Assembly (NCBI GenBank): GCA_022605955.1
Contig: JAKCOZ010000604.1
Location: 1-64,000, forward strand
From: Rallus limicola
Taxonomy: Eukaryota > Chordata > Aves > Gruiformes > Rallidae
Reading direction: 5' to 3'
Length of the DNA stretch: 64,000 bases
The notes below the pieces were generated by a model, which saw only the letters and a list, made by a program, of their open reading frames with translations, was not told where the DNA came from and did not search any database. The position numbers were made by a program, and so were the translations under genes. Positions 24,946 through 38,642 of the stretch are shown here, in pieces. Numbering within the stretch: position 1 is the stretch's first letter; each line of letters begins with the position of its first letter.

Positions 24946-27900
24946 AGCCTTTTCCTTTGCCTGGAAAGAGGGAACATGCCTGGAACCTCCTACGGTGCTT
25001 TTCTCGGCCCTAGCAGACTGCAGTTCAAAACATGCTAAACGTCCAGCAATAACTTCCAAAGTAAAGAAGCTAGGCCTGAAAGGCATAGCTCGTCTGAAAC
25101 CTCCTAACAGGACACACGAGCAGACCCTGTCACTTTGGCTCTCAGCCTTTTTCTTTGCCTTGAAAGAGGGAACATGCCTGGAACCTCCTACGGTGCTTTT
25201 CTCGGCCCTAGCAGACTGCAGTTCAAAACATGCTAAACGTCCAGCAATAACTCCCAAAGTAAAGAAGCTAGGCCTGAAAGGCATAGCTTGTCTGAAACCT
25301 CCTAACAGGACACACGAGCAGACCCTGTCACTTTGGCTCTCAGCCTTTTCCTTTGCCTGGAAAGAGGGAACATGCCTGGAACCTCCTACGGTGCTTTTCT
25401 CGGCCCTAGCAGACTGCAGTTCAAAACATGCTAAACGTCCAGCAATAACTCCCAAAGTAAAGAAGCTAGGCCTGAAAGGCATAGCTCGTCTGAAACCTCC
25501 TAACAGGACACACGAGCAGACCCTGTCACTTTGGCTCTCAGCCTTTTCCTTTGCCTGGAAAGAGGGAACATGCCTGGAACCTCCTACGGTGCTTTTCTCG
25601 GCCCTAGCAGACTGCAGTTCAAAACATGCTAAACGTCCAGCAATAACTCCCAAAGTAAAGAAGCTAGGCCTGAAAGGCATAGCTTGTCTGAAACCTCCTA
25701 ACAGGACACACGAGCAGACCCTGTCACTTTGGCTCTCAGCCTTTTCCTTTGCCTGGAAAGAGGGAACATGCCTGGAACCTCCTACGGTGCTTTTCTCGGC
25801 CCTAGCAGACTGCAGTTCAAAACATGCTAAACGTCCAGCAATAACTCCCAAAGTAAAGAAGCTAGGCCTGAAAGGCATAGCTTGTCTGAAACCTCCTAAC
25901 AGGACACACGAGCAGACCCTGTCACTTTGGCTCTCAGCCTTTTCCTTTGCCTGGAAAGAGGGAACATGCCTGGAACCTCCTACGGTGCTTTTCTCGGCCC
26001 TAGCAGACTGCAGTTCAAAACATGCTAAACGTCCAGCAATAACTCCCAAAGTAAAGAAGCTAGGCCTGAAAGGCATAGCTTGTCTGAAACCTCCTAACAG
26101 GACACACGAGCAGACCCTGTCACTTTGGCTCTCAGCCTTTTCCTTTGCCTGGAAAGAGGGAACATGCCTGGAACCTCCTACGGTGCTTTTCTCGGCCCTA
26201 GCAGACTGCAGTTCAAAACATGCTAAACGTCCAGCAATAACTCCCAAAGTAAAGAAGCTAGGCCTGAAAGGCATAGCTTGTCTGAAACCTCCTGACAGGA
26301 CACACGAGCAGACCCTGTCACTTTGGCTCTCAGCCTTTTCCTTTGCCTGGAAAGAGGGAACATGCCTGGAACCTCCTACGGTGCTTTTCTCGGCCCTAGC
26401 AGACTGCAGTTCAAAACATGCTAAACGTCCAGCAATAACTCCCAAAGTAAAGAAGCTAGGCCTGAAAGGCATAGCTTGTCTGAAACCTCCTGACAGGACA
26501 CACGAGCAGACCCTGTCACTTTGGCTCTCAGCCTTTTCCTTTGCCTGGAAAGAGGGAACATGCCTGGAACCTCCTACGGTGCTTTTCTCGGCCCTAGCAG
26601 ACTGCAGTTCAAAACATGCTAAACGTCCAGCAATAACTCCCAAAGTAAAGAAGCTAGGCCTGAAAGGCATAGCTCGTCTGAAACCTCCTAACAGGACACA
26701 CGAGCAGACCCTGTCACTTTGGCTCTCAGCCTTTTCCTTTGCCTGGAAAGAGGGAACATGCCTGGAACCTCCTACGGTGCTTTTCTCGGCCCTAGCAGAC
26801 TGCAGTTCAAAACATGCTAAACGTCCAGCAATAACTTCCAAAGTAAAGAAGCTAGGCCTGAAAGGCATAGCTTGTCTGAAACCTCCTAACAGGACACACG
26901 AGCAGACCCTGTCACTTTGGCTCTCAGCCTTTTCCTTTGCCTGGAAAGAGGGAACATGCCTGGAACCTCCTACGGTGCTTTTCTCGGCCCTAGCAGACTG
27001 CAGTTCAAAACGTGCTAAACGTCCAGCAATAACTCCCAAAGTAAAGAAGCTAGGCCTGAAAGGCATAGCTTGTCTGAAACCTCCTAACAGGACACACGAG
27101 CAGACCCTGTCACTTTGGCTCTCAGCCTTTTCCTTTGCCTGGAAAGAGGGAACATGCCTGGAACCTCCTACGGTGCTTTTCTCGGCCCTAGCAGACTGCA
27201 GTTCAAAACATGCTAAACGTCCAGCAATAACTCCAAAAGTAAAGAAGCTAGGCCTGAAAGGCATAGCTTGTCTGAAACCTCCTAACAGGACACACGAGCA
27301 GACCCTGTCACTTTGGCTCTCAGCCTTTTCCTTTGCCTGGAAAGAGGGAACATGCCTGGAACCTCCTACGGTGCTTTTCTCGGCCCTAGCAGACTGCAGT
27401 TCAAAACATGCTAAACGTCCAGCAATAACTCCCAAAGTAAAGAAGCTAGGCCTGAAAGGCATAGCTTGTCTGAAACCTCCTGACAGGACACACGAGCAGA
27501 CCCTGTCACTTTGGCTCTCAGCCTTTTCCTTTGCCTGGAAAGAGGGAACATGCCTGGAACCTCCTACGGTGCTTTTCTCGGCCCTAGCAGACTGCAGTTC
27601 AAAACATGCTAAACGTCCAGCAATAACTCCCAAAGTAAAGAAGCTAGGCCTGAAAGGCATAGCTTGTCTGAAACCTCCTAACAGGACACACGAGCAGACC
27701 CTGTCACTTTGGCTCTCAGCCTTTTCCTTTGCCTGGAAAGAGGGAACATGCCTGGAACCTCCTACGGTGCTTTTCTCGGCCCTAGCAGACTGCAGTTCAA
27801 AACATGCTAAACGTCCAGCAATAACTCCCAAAGTAAAGAAGCTAGGCCTGAAAGGCATAGCTTGTCTGAAACCTCCTAACAGGACACACGAGCAGACCCT

Positions 27901-30900
27901 GTCACTTTGGCTCTCAGCCTTTTCCTTTGCCTGGAAAGAGGGAACATGCCTGGAACCTCCTACGGTGCTTTTCTCGGCCCTAGCAGACTGCAGTTCAAAA
28001 CATGCTAAACGTCCAGCAATAACTCCCAAAGTAAAGAAGCTAGGCCTGAAAGGCATAGCTTGTCTGAAACCCCCTAACAGAACACACGAGCAGACCCTGT
28101 CACTTTGGCTCTCAGCCTTTTCCTTTGCCTGGAAAGAGGGAACATGCCTGGAACCTCCTACGGTGCTTTTCTCGGCCCTAGCAGACTGCAGTTCAAAACA
28201 TGCTAAACGTCCAGCAATAACTCCCAAAGTAAAGAAGCTAGGCCTGAAAGGCATAGCTTGTCTGAAACCTCCTAACAGGACACACGAGCAGACCCTGTCA
28301 CTTTGGCTCTCAGCCTTTTCCTTTGCCTGGAAAGAGGGAACATGCCTGGAACCTCCTACGGTGCTTTTCTCGGCCCTAGCAGACTGCAGTTCAAAACATG
28401 CTAAACGTCCATCAATAACTCCCAAAGGAAAGAAGCTAGGCCTGAAAGGCATAGCTTGTCTGAAACCTCCTAACAGGACACACGAGCAGACCCTGTCACT
28501 TTGGCTCTCAGCCTTTTCCTTTGCCTGGAAAGAGGGAACATGCCTGGAACCTCCTACGGTGCTTTTCTCGGCCCTAGCAGACTGCAGTTCAAAACATGCT
28601 AAACGTCCAGCAATAACTTCCAAAGTAAAGAAGCTAGGCCTGAAAGGCATAGCTTGTCTGAAACCTCCTAACAGGACACACGAGCAGACCCTGTCACTTT
28701 GGCTCTCAGCCTTTTCCTTTGCCTGGAAAGAGGGAACATGCCTGGAACCTCCTACGGTGCTTTTCTCGGCCCTAGCAGACTGCAGTTCAAAACATGCTAA
28801 ACGTCCAGCAATAACTCCCAAAGTAAAGAAGCTAGGCCTGAAAGGCATAGCTTGTCTGAAACCTCCTAACAGGACACACGAGCAGACCCTGTCACTTTGG
28901 CTCTCAGCCTTTTCCTTTGCCTGGAAAGAGGGAACATGCCTGGAACCTCCTACGGTGCTTTACTCGGCCCTAGCAGACTGCAGTTCAAAACATGCTAAAC
29001 GTCCAGCAATAACTCCCAAAGTAAAGAAGCTAGGCCTGAAAGGCATAGCTTGTCTGAAACCTCCTGACAGGACACACGAGCAGACCCTGTCACTTTGGCT
29101 CTCAGCCTTTTCCTTTGCCTGGAAAGAGGGAACATGCCTGGAACCTCCTACGGTGCTTTTCTCGGCCCTAGCAGACTGCAGTTCAAAACATGCTAAACGT
29201 CCAGCAATAACTCCCAAAGTAAAGAAGCTAGGCCTGAAAGGCATAGCTTGTCTGAAACCTCCTAACAGGACACACGAGCAGACCCTGTCACTTTGGCTCT
29301 CAGCCTTTTCCTTTGCCTGGAAAGAGGGAACATGCCTGGAACCTCCTACGGTGCTTTTCTCGGCCCTAGCAGACTGCAGTTCAAAACATGCTAAACGTCC
29401 AGCAATAACTCCCAAAGTAAAGAAGCTAGGCCTGAAAGGCATAGCTTGTCTGAAACCTCCTAACAGGACACACGAGCAGACCCTGTCACTTTGGCTCTCA
29501 GCCTTTTCCTTTGCCTGGAAAGAGGGAACATGCCTGGAACCTCCTACGGTGCTTTTCTCGGCCCTAGCAGACTGCAGTTCAAAACATGCTAAACGTCCAG
29601 CAATAACTCCCAAAGTAAAGAAGCTAGGCCTGATAGGCATAGCTTGTCTGAAACCTCCTGACAGGACACACGAGCAGACCCTGTCACTTTGGCTCTCAGC
29701 CTTTTCCTTTGCCTGGAAAGAGGGAACATGCCTGGAACCTCCTACGGTGCTTTTCTCGGCCCTAGCAGACTGCAGTTCAAAACATGCTAAACGTCCAGCA
29801 ATAACTCCCAAAGTAAAGAAGCTAGGCCTGAAAGGCATAGCTTGTCTGAAACCTCCTAACAGGACACACGAGCAGACCCTGTCACTTTGGCTCTCAGCCT
29901 TTTCCTTTGCCTGGAAAGAGGGAACATGCCTGGAACCTCCTACGGTGCTTTTCTCGGCCCTAGCAGACTGCAGTTCAAAACATGCTAAACGTCCAGCAAT
30001 AACTTCCAAAGTAAAGAAGCTAGGCCTGAAAGGCATAGCTTGTCTGAAACCTCCTAACAGGACACACGAGCAGACCCTGTCACTTTGGCTCTCAGCCTTT
30101 TCCTTTGCCTGCAAAGAGGGAACATGCCTGGAACCTCCTACGGTGCTTTTCTCGGCCCTAGCAGACTGCAGTTCAAAACATGCTAAACGTCCAGCAATAA
30201 CTCCCAAAGGAAAGAAGCTAGGCCTGAAAGGCATAGCTCGTCTGAAACCTCCTAACAGGACACACGAGCAGACCCTGTCACTTTGGCTCTCAGCCTTTTC
30301 CTTTGCCTGGAAAGAGGGAACATGCCTGGAACCTCCTACGGTGCTTTTCTCGGCCCTAGCAGACTGCAGTTCAAAACATGCTAAACGTCCAGCAATAACT
30401 TCCAAAGTAAAGAAGCTAGGCCTGAAAGGCATAGCTTGTCTGAAACCTCCTAACAGGACACACGAGCAGACCCTGTCACTTTGGCTCTCAGCCTTTTCCT
30501 TTGCCTGGAAAGAGGGAACATGCCTGGAACCTCCTACGGTGCTTTTCTCGGCCCTAGCAGACTGCAGTTCAAAACATGCTAAACGTCCAGCAATAACTCC
30601 CAAAGTAAAGAAGCTAGGCCTGAAAGGCATAGCTTGTCTGAAACCTCCTAACAGGACACACGAGCAGACCCTGTCACTTTGGCTCTCAGCCTTTTCCTTT
30701 GCCTGGAAAGAGGGAACATGCCTGGAACCTCCTACGGTGCTTTTCTCGGCCCTAGCAGACTGCAGTTCAAAACATGCTAAACGTCCAGCAATAACTCCCA
30801 AAGTAAAGAAGCTAGGCCTGAAAGGCATAGCTTGTCTGAAACCTCCTAACAGGACACACGAGCAGACCCTGTCACTTTGGCTCTCAGCCTTTTCCTTTGC

Positions 30901-31480
30901 CTGGAAAGAGGGAACATGCCTGGAACCTCCTACGGTGCTTTTCTGGGCCCTAGCAGACTGCAGTTCAAAACATGCTAAACGTCCAGCAATAACTCCCAAA
31001 GTAAAGAAGCTAGGCCTGAAAGGCATAGCTTGTCTGAAACCTCCTAACAGGACACACGAGCAGACCCTGTCACTTTGGCTCTCAGCCTTTTCCTTTGCCT
31101 GGAAAGAGGGAACATGCCTGGAACCTCCTACGGTGCTTTTCTCGGCCCTAGCAGACTGCAGTTCAAAACATGCTAAACGTCCAGCAATAACTCCAAAAGT
31201 AAAGAAGCTAGGCCTGAAAGGCATAGCTTGTCTGAAACCTCCTGACAGGACACACGAGCAGACCCTGTCACTTTGGCTCTCAGCCTTTTCCTTTGCCTGG
31301 AAAGAGGGAACATGCCTGGAACCTCCTACGGTGCTTTTCTCGGCCCTAGCAGACTGCAGTTCAAAACATGCTAAACGTCCAGCAATAACTCCCAAAGTAA
31401 AGAAGCTAGGCCTGAAAGGCATAGCTTGTCTGAAACCTCCTGACAGGACACACGAGCATACCCCTGTCACTTTGGCTCTA
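24946..31480. repeat. Marker-delimited block of 33 monomers plus 1 base (6,535 bp)
   Basis: Lies between phase 195 A at 24945 and 31480: 33 x 198 plus one inserted C in the run 31461-31464. Its first monomer has phase 6 T and, for the first time in the window, phase 15 T (GCCTTGAAAG). About 14 monomers (25787-28558) repeat 19847-22618. Private changes include a phase 98 T (CCATCAAT, near 28411), phase 133 T near 29634, and G for C at 30945. No triple-variant monomers occur from here on. Confidence 0.75.
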
Positions 31481-31611
31481 AGCCTTTTCCTTTGCCTGGA
31501 AAGAGGGAACATGCCTGGAACCTCCTACGGTGCTTTTCTCGGCCCTAGCAGACTGCAGTTCAAAACATGCTAAACGTCCAGCAATAACTCCCAAAGTAAA
31601 GAAGCTAGGCC

Positions 31612-31721
31612 TGAAAGGCATAGCTTGTCTGAAACCTCCTAACAGGACACACGAGCAGACCCTGTCTGAAAGGCATAGCTCGTCTGAAACCTCCTAACAG
31701 GACACACGAGCAGACCCTGTC
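31612..31721 (+). repeat. 55-bp partial-monomer tandem duplication, copy 1
   Basis: Phase 130-184 (TGAAAGGCATAG... to ...CCCTGTC) is present twice back to back, at 31612-31666 and 31667-31721. This makes a 253-bp monomer. The two halves differ at phase 143 (TTG in the first, TCG in the second). The second half therefore came from a different monomer class, consistent with unequal exchange or a break-and-join between two monomers rather than simple slippage. Only one shared base (C) is visible at the join. After it comes the 6T/15T monomer. Confidence 0.9.
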
Positions 31722-34295
31722 ACTTTGGCTCTCAGCCTTTTTCTTTGCCTTGAAAGAGGGAACATGCCTGGAACCTCCTACGGTGCTTTTCTCGGCCCTA
31801 GCAGACTGCAGTTCAAAACATGCTAAACGTCCATCAATAACTCCCAAAGTAAAGAAGCTAGGCCTGAAAGGCATAGCTTGTCTGAAACCTCCTAACAGGA
31901 CACACGAGCAGACCCTGTCACTTTGGCTCTCAGCCTTTTCCTTTGCCTGGAAAGAGGGAACATGCCTGGAACCTCCTACGGTGCTTTTCTCGGCCCTAGC
32001 AGACTGCAGTTCAAAACATGCTAAACGTCCAGCAATAACTCCCAAAGTAAAGAAGCTAGGCCTGAAAGGCATAGCTCGTCTGAAACCTCCTAACAGGACA
32101 CACGAGCAGACCCTGTCACTTTGGCTCTCAGCCTTTTCCTTTGCCTGGAAAGAGGGAACATGCCTGGAACCTCCTACGGTGCTTTTCTCGGCCCTAGCAG
32201 ACTGCAGTTCAAAACATGCTAAACGTCCAGCAATAACTTCCAAAGTAAAGAAGCTAGGCCTGAAAGGCATAGCTTGTCTGAAACCTCCTAACAGGACACA
32301 CGAGCAGACCCTGTCACTTTGGCTCTCAGCCTTTTCCTTTGCCTGGAAAGAGGGAACATGCCTGGAACCTCCTACGGTGCTTTTCTCGGCCCTAGCAGAC
32401 TGCAGTTCAAAACATGCTAAACGTCCAGCAATAACTCCCAAAGTAAAGAAGCTAGGCCTGAAAGGCATAGCTCGTCTGAAACCTCCTAACAGGACACACG
32501 AGCAGACCCTGTCACTTTGGCTCTCAGCCTTTTCCTTTGCCTGGAAAGAGGGAACATGCCTGGAACCTCCTACGGTGCTTTTCTCGGCCCTAGCAGACTG
32601 CAGTTCAAAACATGCTAAACGTCCAGCAATAACTTCCAAAGTAAAGAAGCTAGGCCTGAAAGGCATAGCTTGTCTGAAACCTCCTAACAGGACACACGAG
32701 CAGACCCTGTCACTTTGGCTCTCAGCCTTTTCCTTTGCCTGGAAAGAGGGAACATGCCTGGAACCTCCTACGGTGCTTTTCTCGGCCCTAGCAGACTGCA
32801 GTTCAAAACATGCTAAACGTCCAGCAATAACTCCCAAAGTAAAGAAGCTAGGCCTGAAAGGCATAGCTTGTCTGAAACCTCCTAACAGGACACACGAGCA
32901 GACCCTGTCACTTTGGCTCTCAGCCTTTTCCTTTGCCTGGAAAGAGGGAACATGCCTGGAACCTCCTACGGTGCTTTTCTCGGCCCTAGCAGACTGCAGT
33001 TCAAAACATGCTAAACGTCCAGCAATAACTCCCAAAGTAAAGAAGCTAGGCCTGAAAGGCATAGCTTGTCTGAAACCTCCTAACAGGACACACGAGCAGA
33101 CCCTGTCACTTTGGCTCTCAGCCTTTTCCTTTGCCTGGAAAGAGGAAACATGCCTGGAACCTCCTACGGTGCTTTTCTCGGCCCTAGCAGACTGCAGTTC
33201 AAAACATGCTAAACGTCCAGCAATAACTTCCAAAGTAAAGAAGCTAGGCCTGAAAGGCATAGCTTGTCTGAAACCTCCTAACAGGACACACGAGCAGACC
33301 CTGTCACTTTGGCTCTCAGCCTTTTCCTTTGCCTGGAAAGAGGGAACATGCCTGGAACCTCCTACGGTGCTTTTCTCGGCCCTAGCAGACTGCAGTTCAA
33401 AACATGCTAAACGTCCAGCAATAACTCCCAAAGTAAAGAAGCTAGGCCTGAAAGGCATAGCTTGTCTGAAACCTCCTAACAGGACACACGAGCAGACCCT
33501 GTCACTTTGGCTCTCAGCCTTTTCCTTTGCCTGCAAAGAGGGAACATGCCTGGAACCTCCTACGGTGCTTTTCTCGGCCCTAGCAGACTGCAGTTCAAAA
33601 CATGCTAAACGTCCAGCAATAACTCCCAAAGTAAAGAAGCTAGGCCTGAAAGGCATAGCTTGTCTGAAACCTCCTGACAGGACACACGAGCAGACCCTGT
33701 CACTTTGGCTCTCAGCCTTTTCCTTTGCCTGGAAAGAGGGAACATGCCTGGAACCTCCTACGGTGCTTTTCTCGGCCCTAGCAGACTGCAGTTCAAAACA
33801 TGCTAAACGTCCAGCAATAACTCCCAAAGTAAAGAAGCTAGGCCTGAAAGGCATAGCTTGTCTGAAACCTCCTGACAGGACACACGAGCAGACCCTGTCA
33901 CTTTGGCTCTCAGCCTTTTCCTTTGCCTGGAAAGAGGGAACATGCCTGGAACCTCCTACGGTGCTTTTCTCGGCCCTAGCAGACTGCAGTTCAAAACATG
34001 CTAAACGTCCAGCAATAACTTCCAAAGTAAAGAAGCTAGGCCTGAAAGGCATAGCTTGTCTGAAACCTCCTAACAGGACACACGAGCAGACCCTGTCACT
34101 TTGGCTCTCAGCCTTTTCCTTTGCCTGGAAAGAGGGAACATGCCTGGAACCTCCTACGGTGCTTTTCTCGGCCCTAGCAGACTGCAGTTCAAAACATGCT
34201 AAACGTCCAGCAATAACTCCCAAAGTAAAGAAGCTAGGCCTGAAAGGCATAGCTTGTCTGAAACCTCCTAACAGGACACACGAGCAGACCCTGTC
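31667..34295. repeat. 2,629-bp segment between the two 55-bp junctions
   Basis: The junction-to-junction distance is 13 x 198 + 55 = 2,629 bp. Class order after the first join: 6T/15T half-monomer, plain (with CCATCAAT), C143, 107T, C143, 107T, plain, plain (GAGGAAAC), 107T, plain (TGCAAAG), 158G, 158G, 107T, plain. The first monomers after the second join (plain, C143, 107T) match the start of this segment. This suggests it is one copy of a HOR whose next copy was then rearranged. Confidence 0.75.
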
Positions 34296-34350
34296 TGAAA
34301 GGCATAGCTCGTCTGAATCCTCCTAACAGGACACACGAGCAGACCCTGTC
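34241..34350 (+). repeat. 55-bp partial-monomer tandem duplication, copy 2
   Basis: This has the same join as at 31667: 34241-34295 duplicated as 34296-34350, with T143 in the first half and C143 in the second, again followed by a 6T/15T monomer. It adds a private A to T at 34318 (GAATCC). Sharing the exact breakpoint means one rearrangement was later copied along with its surroundings. Confidence 0.9.
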
Positions 34351-36662
34351 ACTTTGGCTCTCAGCCTTTTTCTTTGCCTTGAAAGAGGGAACATGCCTGG
34401 AACCTCCTACGGTGCTTTTCTCGGCCCTAGCAGACTGCAGTTCAAAACATGCTAAACGTCCAGCAATAACTCCCAAAGTAAAGAAGCTAGGCCTGAAAGG
34501 CATAGCTTGTCTGAAACCTCCTAACAGGACACACGAGCAGACCCTGTCACTTTGGCTCTCAGCCTTTTCCTTTGCCTGGAAAGAGGGAACATGCCTGGAA
34601 CCTCCTACGGTGCTTTTCTCGGCCCTAGCAGACTGCAGTTCAAAACATGCTAAACGTCCAGCAATAACTCCCAAAGTAAAGAAGCTAGGCCTGAAAGGCA
34701 TAGCTCGTCTGAAACCTCCTAACAGGACACACGAGCAGACCCTGTCACTTTGGCTCTCAGCCTTTTCCTTTGCCTGGAAAGAGGGAACATGCCTGGAACC
34801 TCCTACGGTGCTTTTCTCGGCCCTAGCAGACTGCAGTTCAAAACATGCTAAACGTCCAGCAATAACTTCCAAAGTAAAGAAGCTAGGCCTGAAAGGCATA
34901 GCTTGTCTGAAACCTCCTAACAGGACACACGAGCAGACCGTGTCACTTTGGCTCTCAGCCTTTTCCTTTGCCTGGAAAGAGGGAACATGCCTGGAACCTC
35001 CTACGGTGCTTTTCTCGGCCCTAGCAGACTGCAGTTCAAAACATGCTAAACGTCCAGCAATAACTCCCAAAGTAAAGAAGCTAGGCCTGAAAGGCATAGC
35101 TTGTCTGAAACCTCCTAACAGGACACACGAGCAGACCCTGTCACTTTGGCTCTCAGCCTTTTCCTTTGCCTGGAAAGAGGGAACATGCCTGGAACCTCCT
35201 ACGGTGCTTTTCTCGGCCCTAGCAGACTGCAGTTCAAAACATGCTAAACGTCCAGCAATAACTCCCAAAGTAAAGAAGCTAGGCCTGAAAGGCATAGCTT
35301 GTCTGAAACCTCCTAACAGGACACACGAGCAGACCCTGTCACTTTGGCTCTCAGCCTTTTCCTTTGCCTGGAAAGAGGGAACATGCCTGGAACCTCCTAC
35401 GGTGCTTTTCTCGGCCCTAGCAGACTGCAGTTCAAAACATGCTAAACGTCCAGCAATAACTCCCAAAGTAAAGAAGCTAGGCCTGAAAGGCATAGCTTGT
35501 CTGAAACCTCCTAACAGGACACACGAGCAGACCCTGTCACTTTGACTATCAGCCTTTTCCTTTGCCTGGAAAGAGGGAACATGCCTGGAACCTCCTACGG
35601 TGCTTTTCTCGGCCCTAGCAGACTGCAGTTCAAAACATGCTAAACGTCCAGCAATAACTCCCAAAGTAAAGAAGCTAGGCCTGAAAGGCATAGCTCGTCT
35701 GAAACCTCCTAACAGGACACACGAGCAGACCCTGTCACTTTGGCTCTCAGCCTTTTCCTTTGCCTGGAAAGAGGGAACATGCCTGGAACCTCCTACGGTG
35801 CTTTTCTCGGCCCTAGCAGACTGCAGTTCAAAACATGCTAAACGTCCAGCAATAACTTCCAAAGTAAAGAAGCTAGGCCTGAAAGGCATAGCTTGTCTGA
35901 AACCTCCTAACAGGACACACGAGCAGACCCTGTCACTTTGGCTCTCAGCCTTTTCCTTTGCCTGGAAAGAGGGAACATGCCTGGAACCTCCTACGGTGCT
36001 TTTCTCGGCCCTAGCAGACTGCAGTTCAAAACATGCTAAACGTCCAGCAATAACTCCCAAAGTAAAGAAGCTAGGCCTGAAAGGCATAGCTTGTCTGAAA
36101 CCTCCTAACAGGACACACGAGCAGACCCTGTCACTTTGGCTCTCAGCCTTTTCCTTTGCCTGGAAAGAGGGAACATGCCTGGAACCTCCTACGGTGCTTT
36201 TCTCGGCCCTAGCAGACTGCAGTTCAAAACATGCTAAACGTCCAGCAATAACTCCCAAAGTAAAGAAGCTAGGCCTGAAAGGCATAGCTTGTCTGAAACC
36301 TCCTGACAGGACACACGAGCAGACCCTGTCACTTTGGCTCTCAGCCTTTTCCTGTGCCTGGAAAGAGGGAACATGCCTGGAACCTCCTACGGTGCTTTTC
36401 TCGGCCCTAGCAGACTGCAGTTCAAAACATGCTAAACGTCCAGCAATAACTCCCAAAGTAAAGAAGCTAGGCCTGAAAGGCATAGCTTGTCTGAAACCTC
36501 CTGACAGGACACACGAGCAGACCCTGTCACTTTGGCTCTCAGCCTTTTCCTTTGCCTGGAAAGAGGGAACATGCCTGGAACCTCCTACGGTGCTTTTCTC
36601 GGCCCTAGCAGACTGCAGTTCAAAACATGCTAAACGTCCAGCAATAACTTCCAAAGTAAAGA

Positions 36663-36685
36663 AGCTATGCCTGAAAGGCATAGCT
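36663..36685. repeat. Perfect 10-bp inverted repeat (variant dyad)
   Basis: Phase 125 G to T converts the left arm to AGCTATGCCT (36663-36672). This is exactly complementary to AGGCATAGCT (36676-36685) across the loop GAA. It repairs the one mismatch in the usual dyad. A copy 1,980 bp away has the same change because both belong to one 10-monomer HOR, so this is a single mutational event. Confidence 0.85.
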
Positions 36686-38642
36686 CGTCTGAAACCTCCT
36701 AACAGGACACACGAGCAGACCCTGTCACTTTGGCTCTCAGCCTTTTCCTTTGCCTGGAAAGAGGGAACATGCCTGGAACCTCCTACGGTGCTTTTCTCGG
36801 CCCTAGCAGACTGCAGTTCAAAACATGCTAAACGTCCAGCAATAACTTCCAAAGTAAAGAAGCTAGGCCTGAAAGGCATAGCTTGTCTGAAACCTCCTAA
36901 CAGGACACACGAGCAGACCCTGTCACTTTGGCTCTCAGCCTTTTCCTTTGCCTGGAAAGAGGGAACATGCCTGGAACCTCCTACGGTGCTTTTCTCGGCC
37001 CTAGCAGACTGCAGTTCAAAACATGCTAAACGTCCAGCAATAACTCCCAAAGTAAAGAAGCTAGGCCTGAAAGGCATAGCTTGTCTGAAACCTCCTAACA
37101 GGACACACGAGCAGACCCTGTCACTTTGGCTCTCAGCCTTTTCCTTTGCCTGGAAAGAGGGAACATGCCTGGAACCTCCTACGGTGCTTTTCTCGGCCCT
37201 AGCAGACTGCAGTTCAAAACATGCTAAACGTCCAGCAATAACTCCCAAAGTAAAGAAGCTAGGCCTGAAAGGCATAGCTTGTCTGAAACCTCCTAACAGG
37301 ACACACGAGCAGACCCTGTCACTTTGGCTCTCAGCCTTTTCCTTTGCCTGGAAAGAGGGAACATGCCTGGAACCTCCTACGGTGCTTTTCTCGGCCCTAG
37401 CAGACTGCAGTTCAAAACATGCTAAACGTCCAGCAATAACTCCCAAAGTAAAGAAGCTAGGCCTGAAAGGCATAGCTTGTCTGAAACCTCCTGACAGGAC
37501 ACACGAGCAGACCCTGTCACTTTGGCTCTCAGCCTTTTCCTTTGCCTGGAAAGAGGGAACATGCCTGGAACCTCCTACGGTGCTTTTCTCGGCCCTAGCA
37601 GACTGCAGTTCAAAACATGCTAAACGTCCAGCAATAACTCCCAAAGTAAAGAAGCTAGGCCTGAAAGGCATAGCTCGTCTGAAACCTCCTAACAGGACAC
37701 ACGAGCAGACCCTGTCACTTTGGCTCTCAGCCTTTTCCTTTGCCTGGAAAGAGGGAACATGCCTGGAACCTCCTACGGTGCTTTTCTCGGCCCTAGCAGA
37801 CTGCAGTTCAAAACATGCTAAACGTCCAGCAATAACTTCCAAAGTAAAGAAGCTAGGCCTGAAAGGCATAGCTTGTCTGAAACCTCCTAACAGGACACAC
37901 GAGCAGACCCTGTCACTTTGGCTCTCAGCCTTTTCCTTTGCCTGGAAAGAGGGAACATGCCTGGAACCTCCTACGGTGCTTTTCTCGGCCCTAGCAGACT
38001 GCAGTTCAAAACATGCTAAACGTCCAGCAATAACTCCCAAAGTAAAGAAGCTAGGCCTGAAAGGCATAGCTTGTCTGAAACCTCCTAACAGGACACACGA
38101 GCAGACCCTGTCACTTTGGCTCTCAGCCTTTTCCTTTGCCTGGAAAGAGGGAACATGCCTGGAACCTCCTACGGTGCTTTTCTCGGCCCTAGCAGACTGC
38201 AGTTCAAAACATGCTAAACGTCCAGCAATAACTCCCAAAGTAAAGAAGCTAGGCCTGAAAGGCATAGCTTGTCTGAAACCTCCTGACAGGACACACGAGC
38301 AGACCCTGTCACTTTGGCTCTCAGCCTTTTCCTGTGCCTGGAAAGAGGGAACATGCCTGGAACCTCCTACGGTGCTTTTCTCGGCCCTAGCAGACTGCAG
38401 TTCAAAACATGCTAAACGTCCAGCAATAACTCCCAAAGTAAAGAAGCTAGGCCTGAAAGGCATAGCTTGTCTGAAACCTCCTGACAGGACACACGAGCAG
38501 ACCCTGTCACTTTGGCTCTCAGCCTTTTCCTTTGCCTGGAAAGAGGGAACATGCCTGGAACCTCCTACGGTGCTTTTCTCGGCCCTAGCAGACTGCAGTT
38601 CAAAACATGCTAAACGTCCAGCAATAACTTCCAAAGTAAAGA

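Noticed and set aside
24995..31573. Very long forward-strand open frames (up to about 2,557 codons, e.g. 24995-31573 and 47282-54955), beginning at GTG
   Set aside because: They are the same 66-residue peptide repeated because 198 is divisible by 3. They start at a GTG that recurs in every monomer and end only where a satellite variant makes a stop (phase 101-102, 195, or an indel). Common variants are amino-acid changing and no unique N or C terminus exists.
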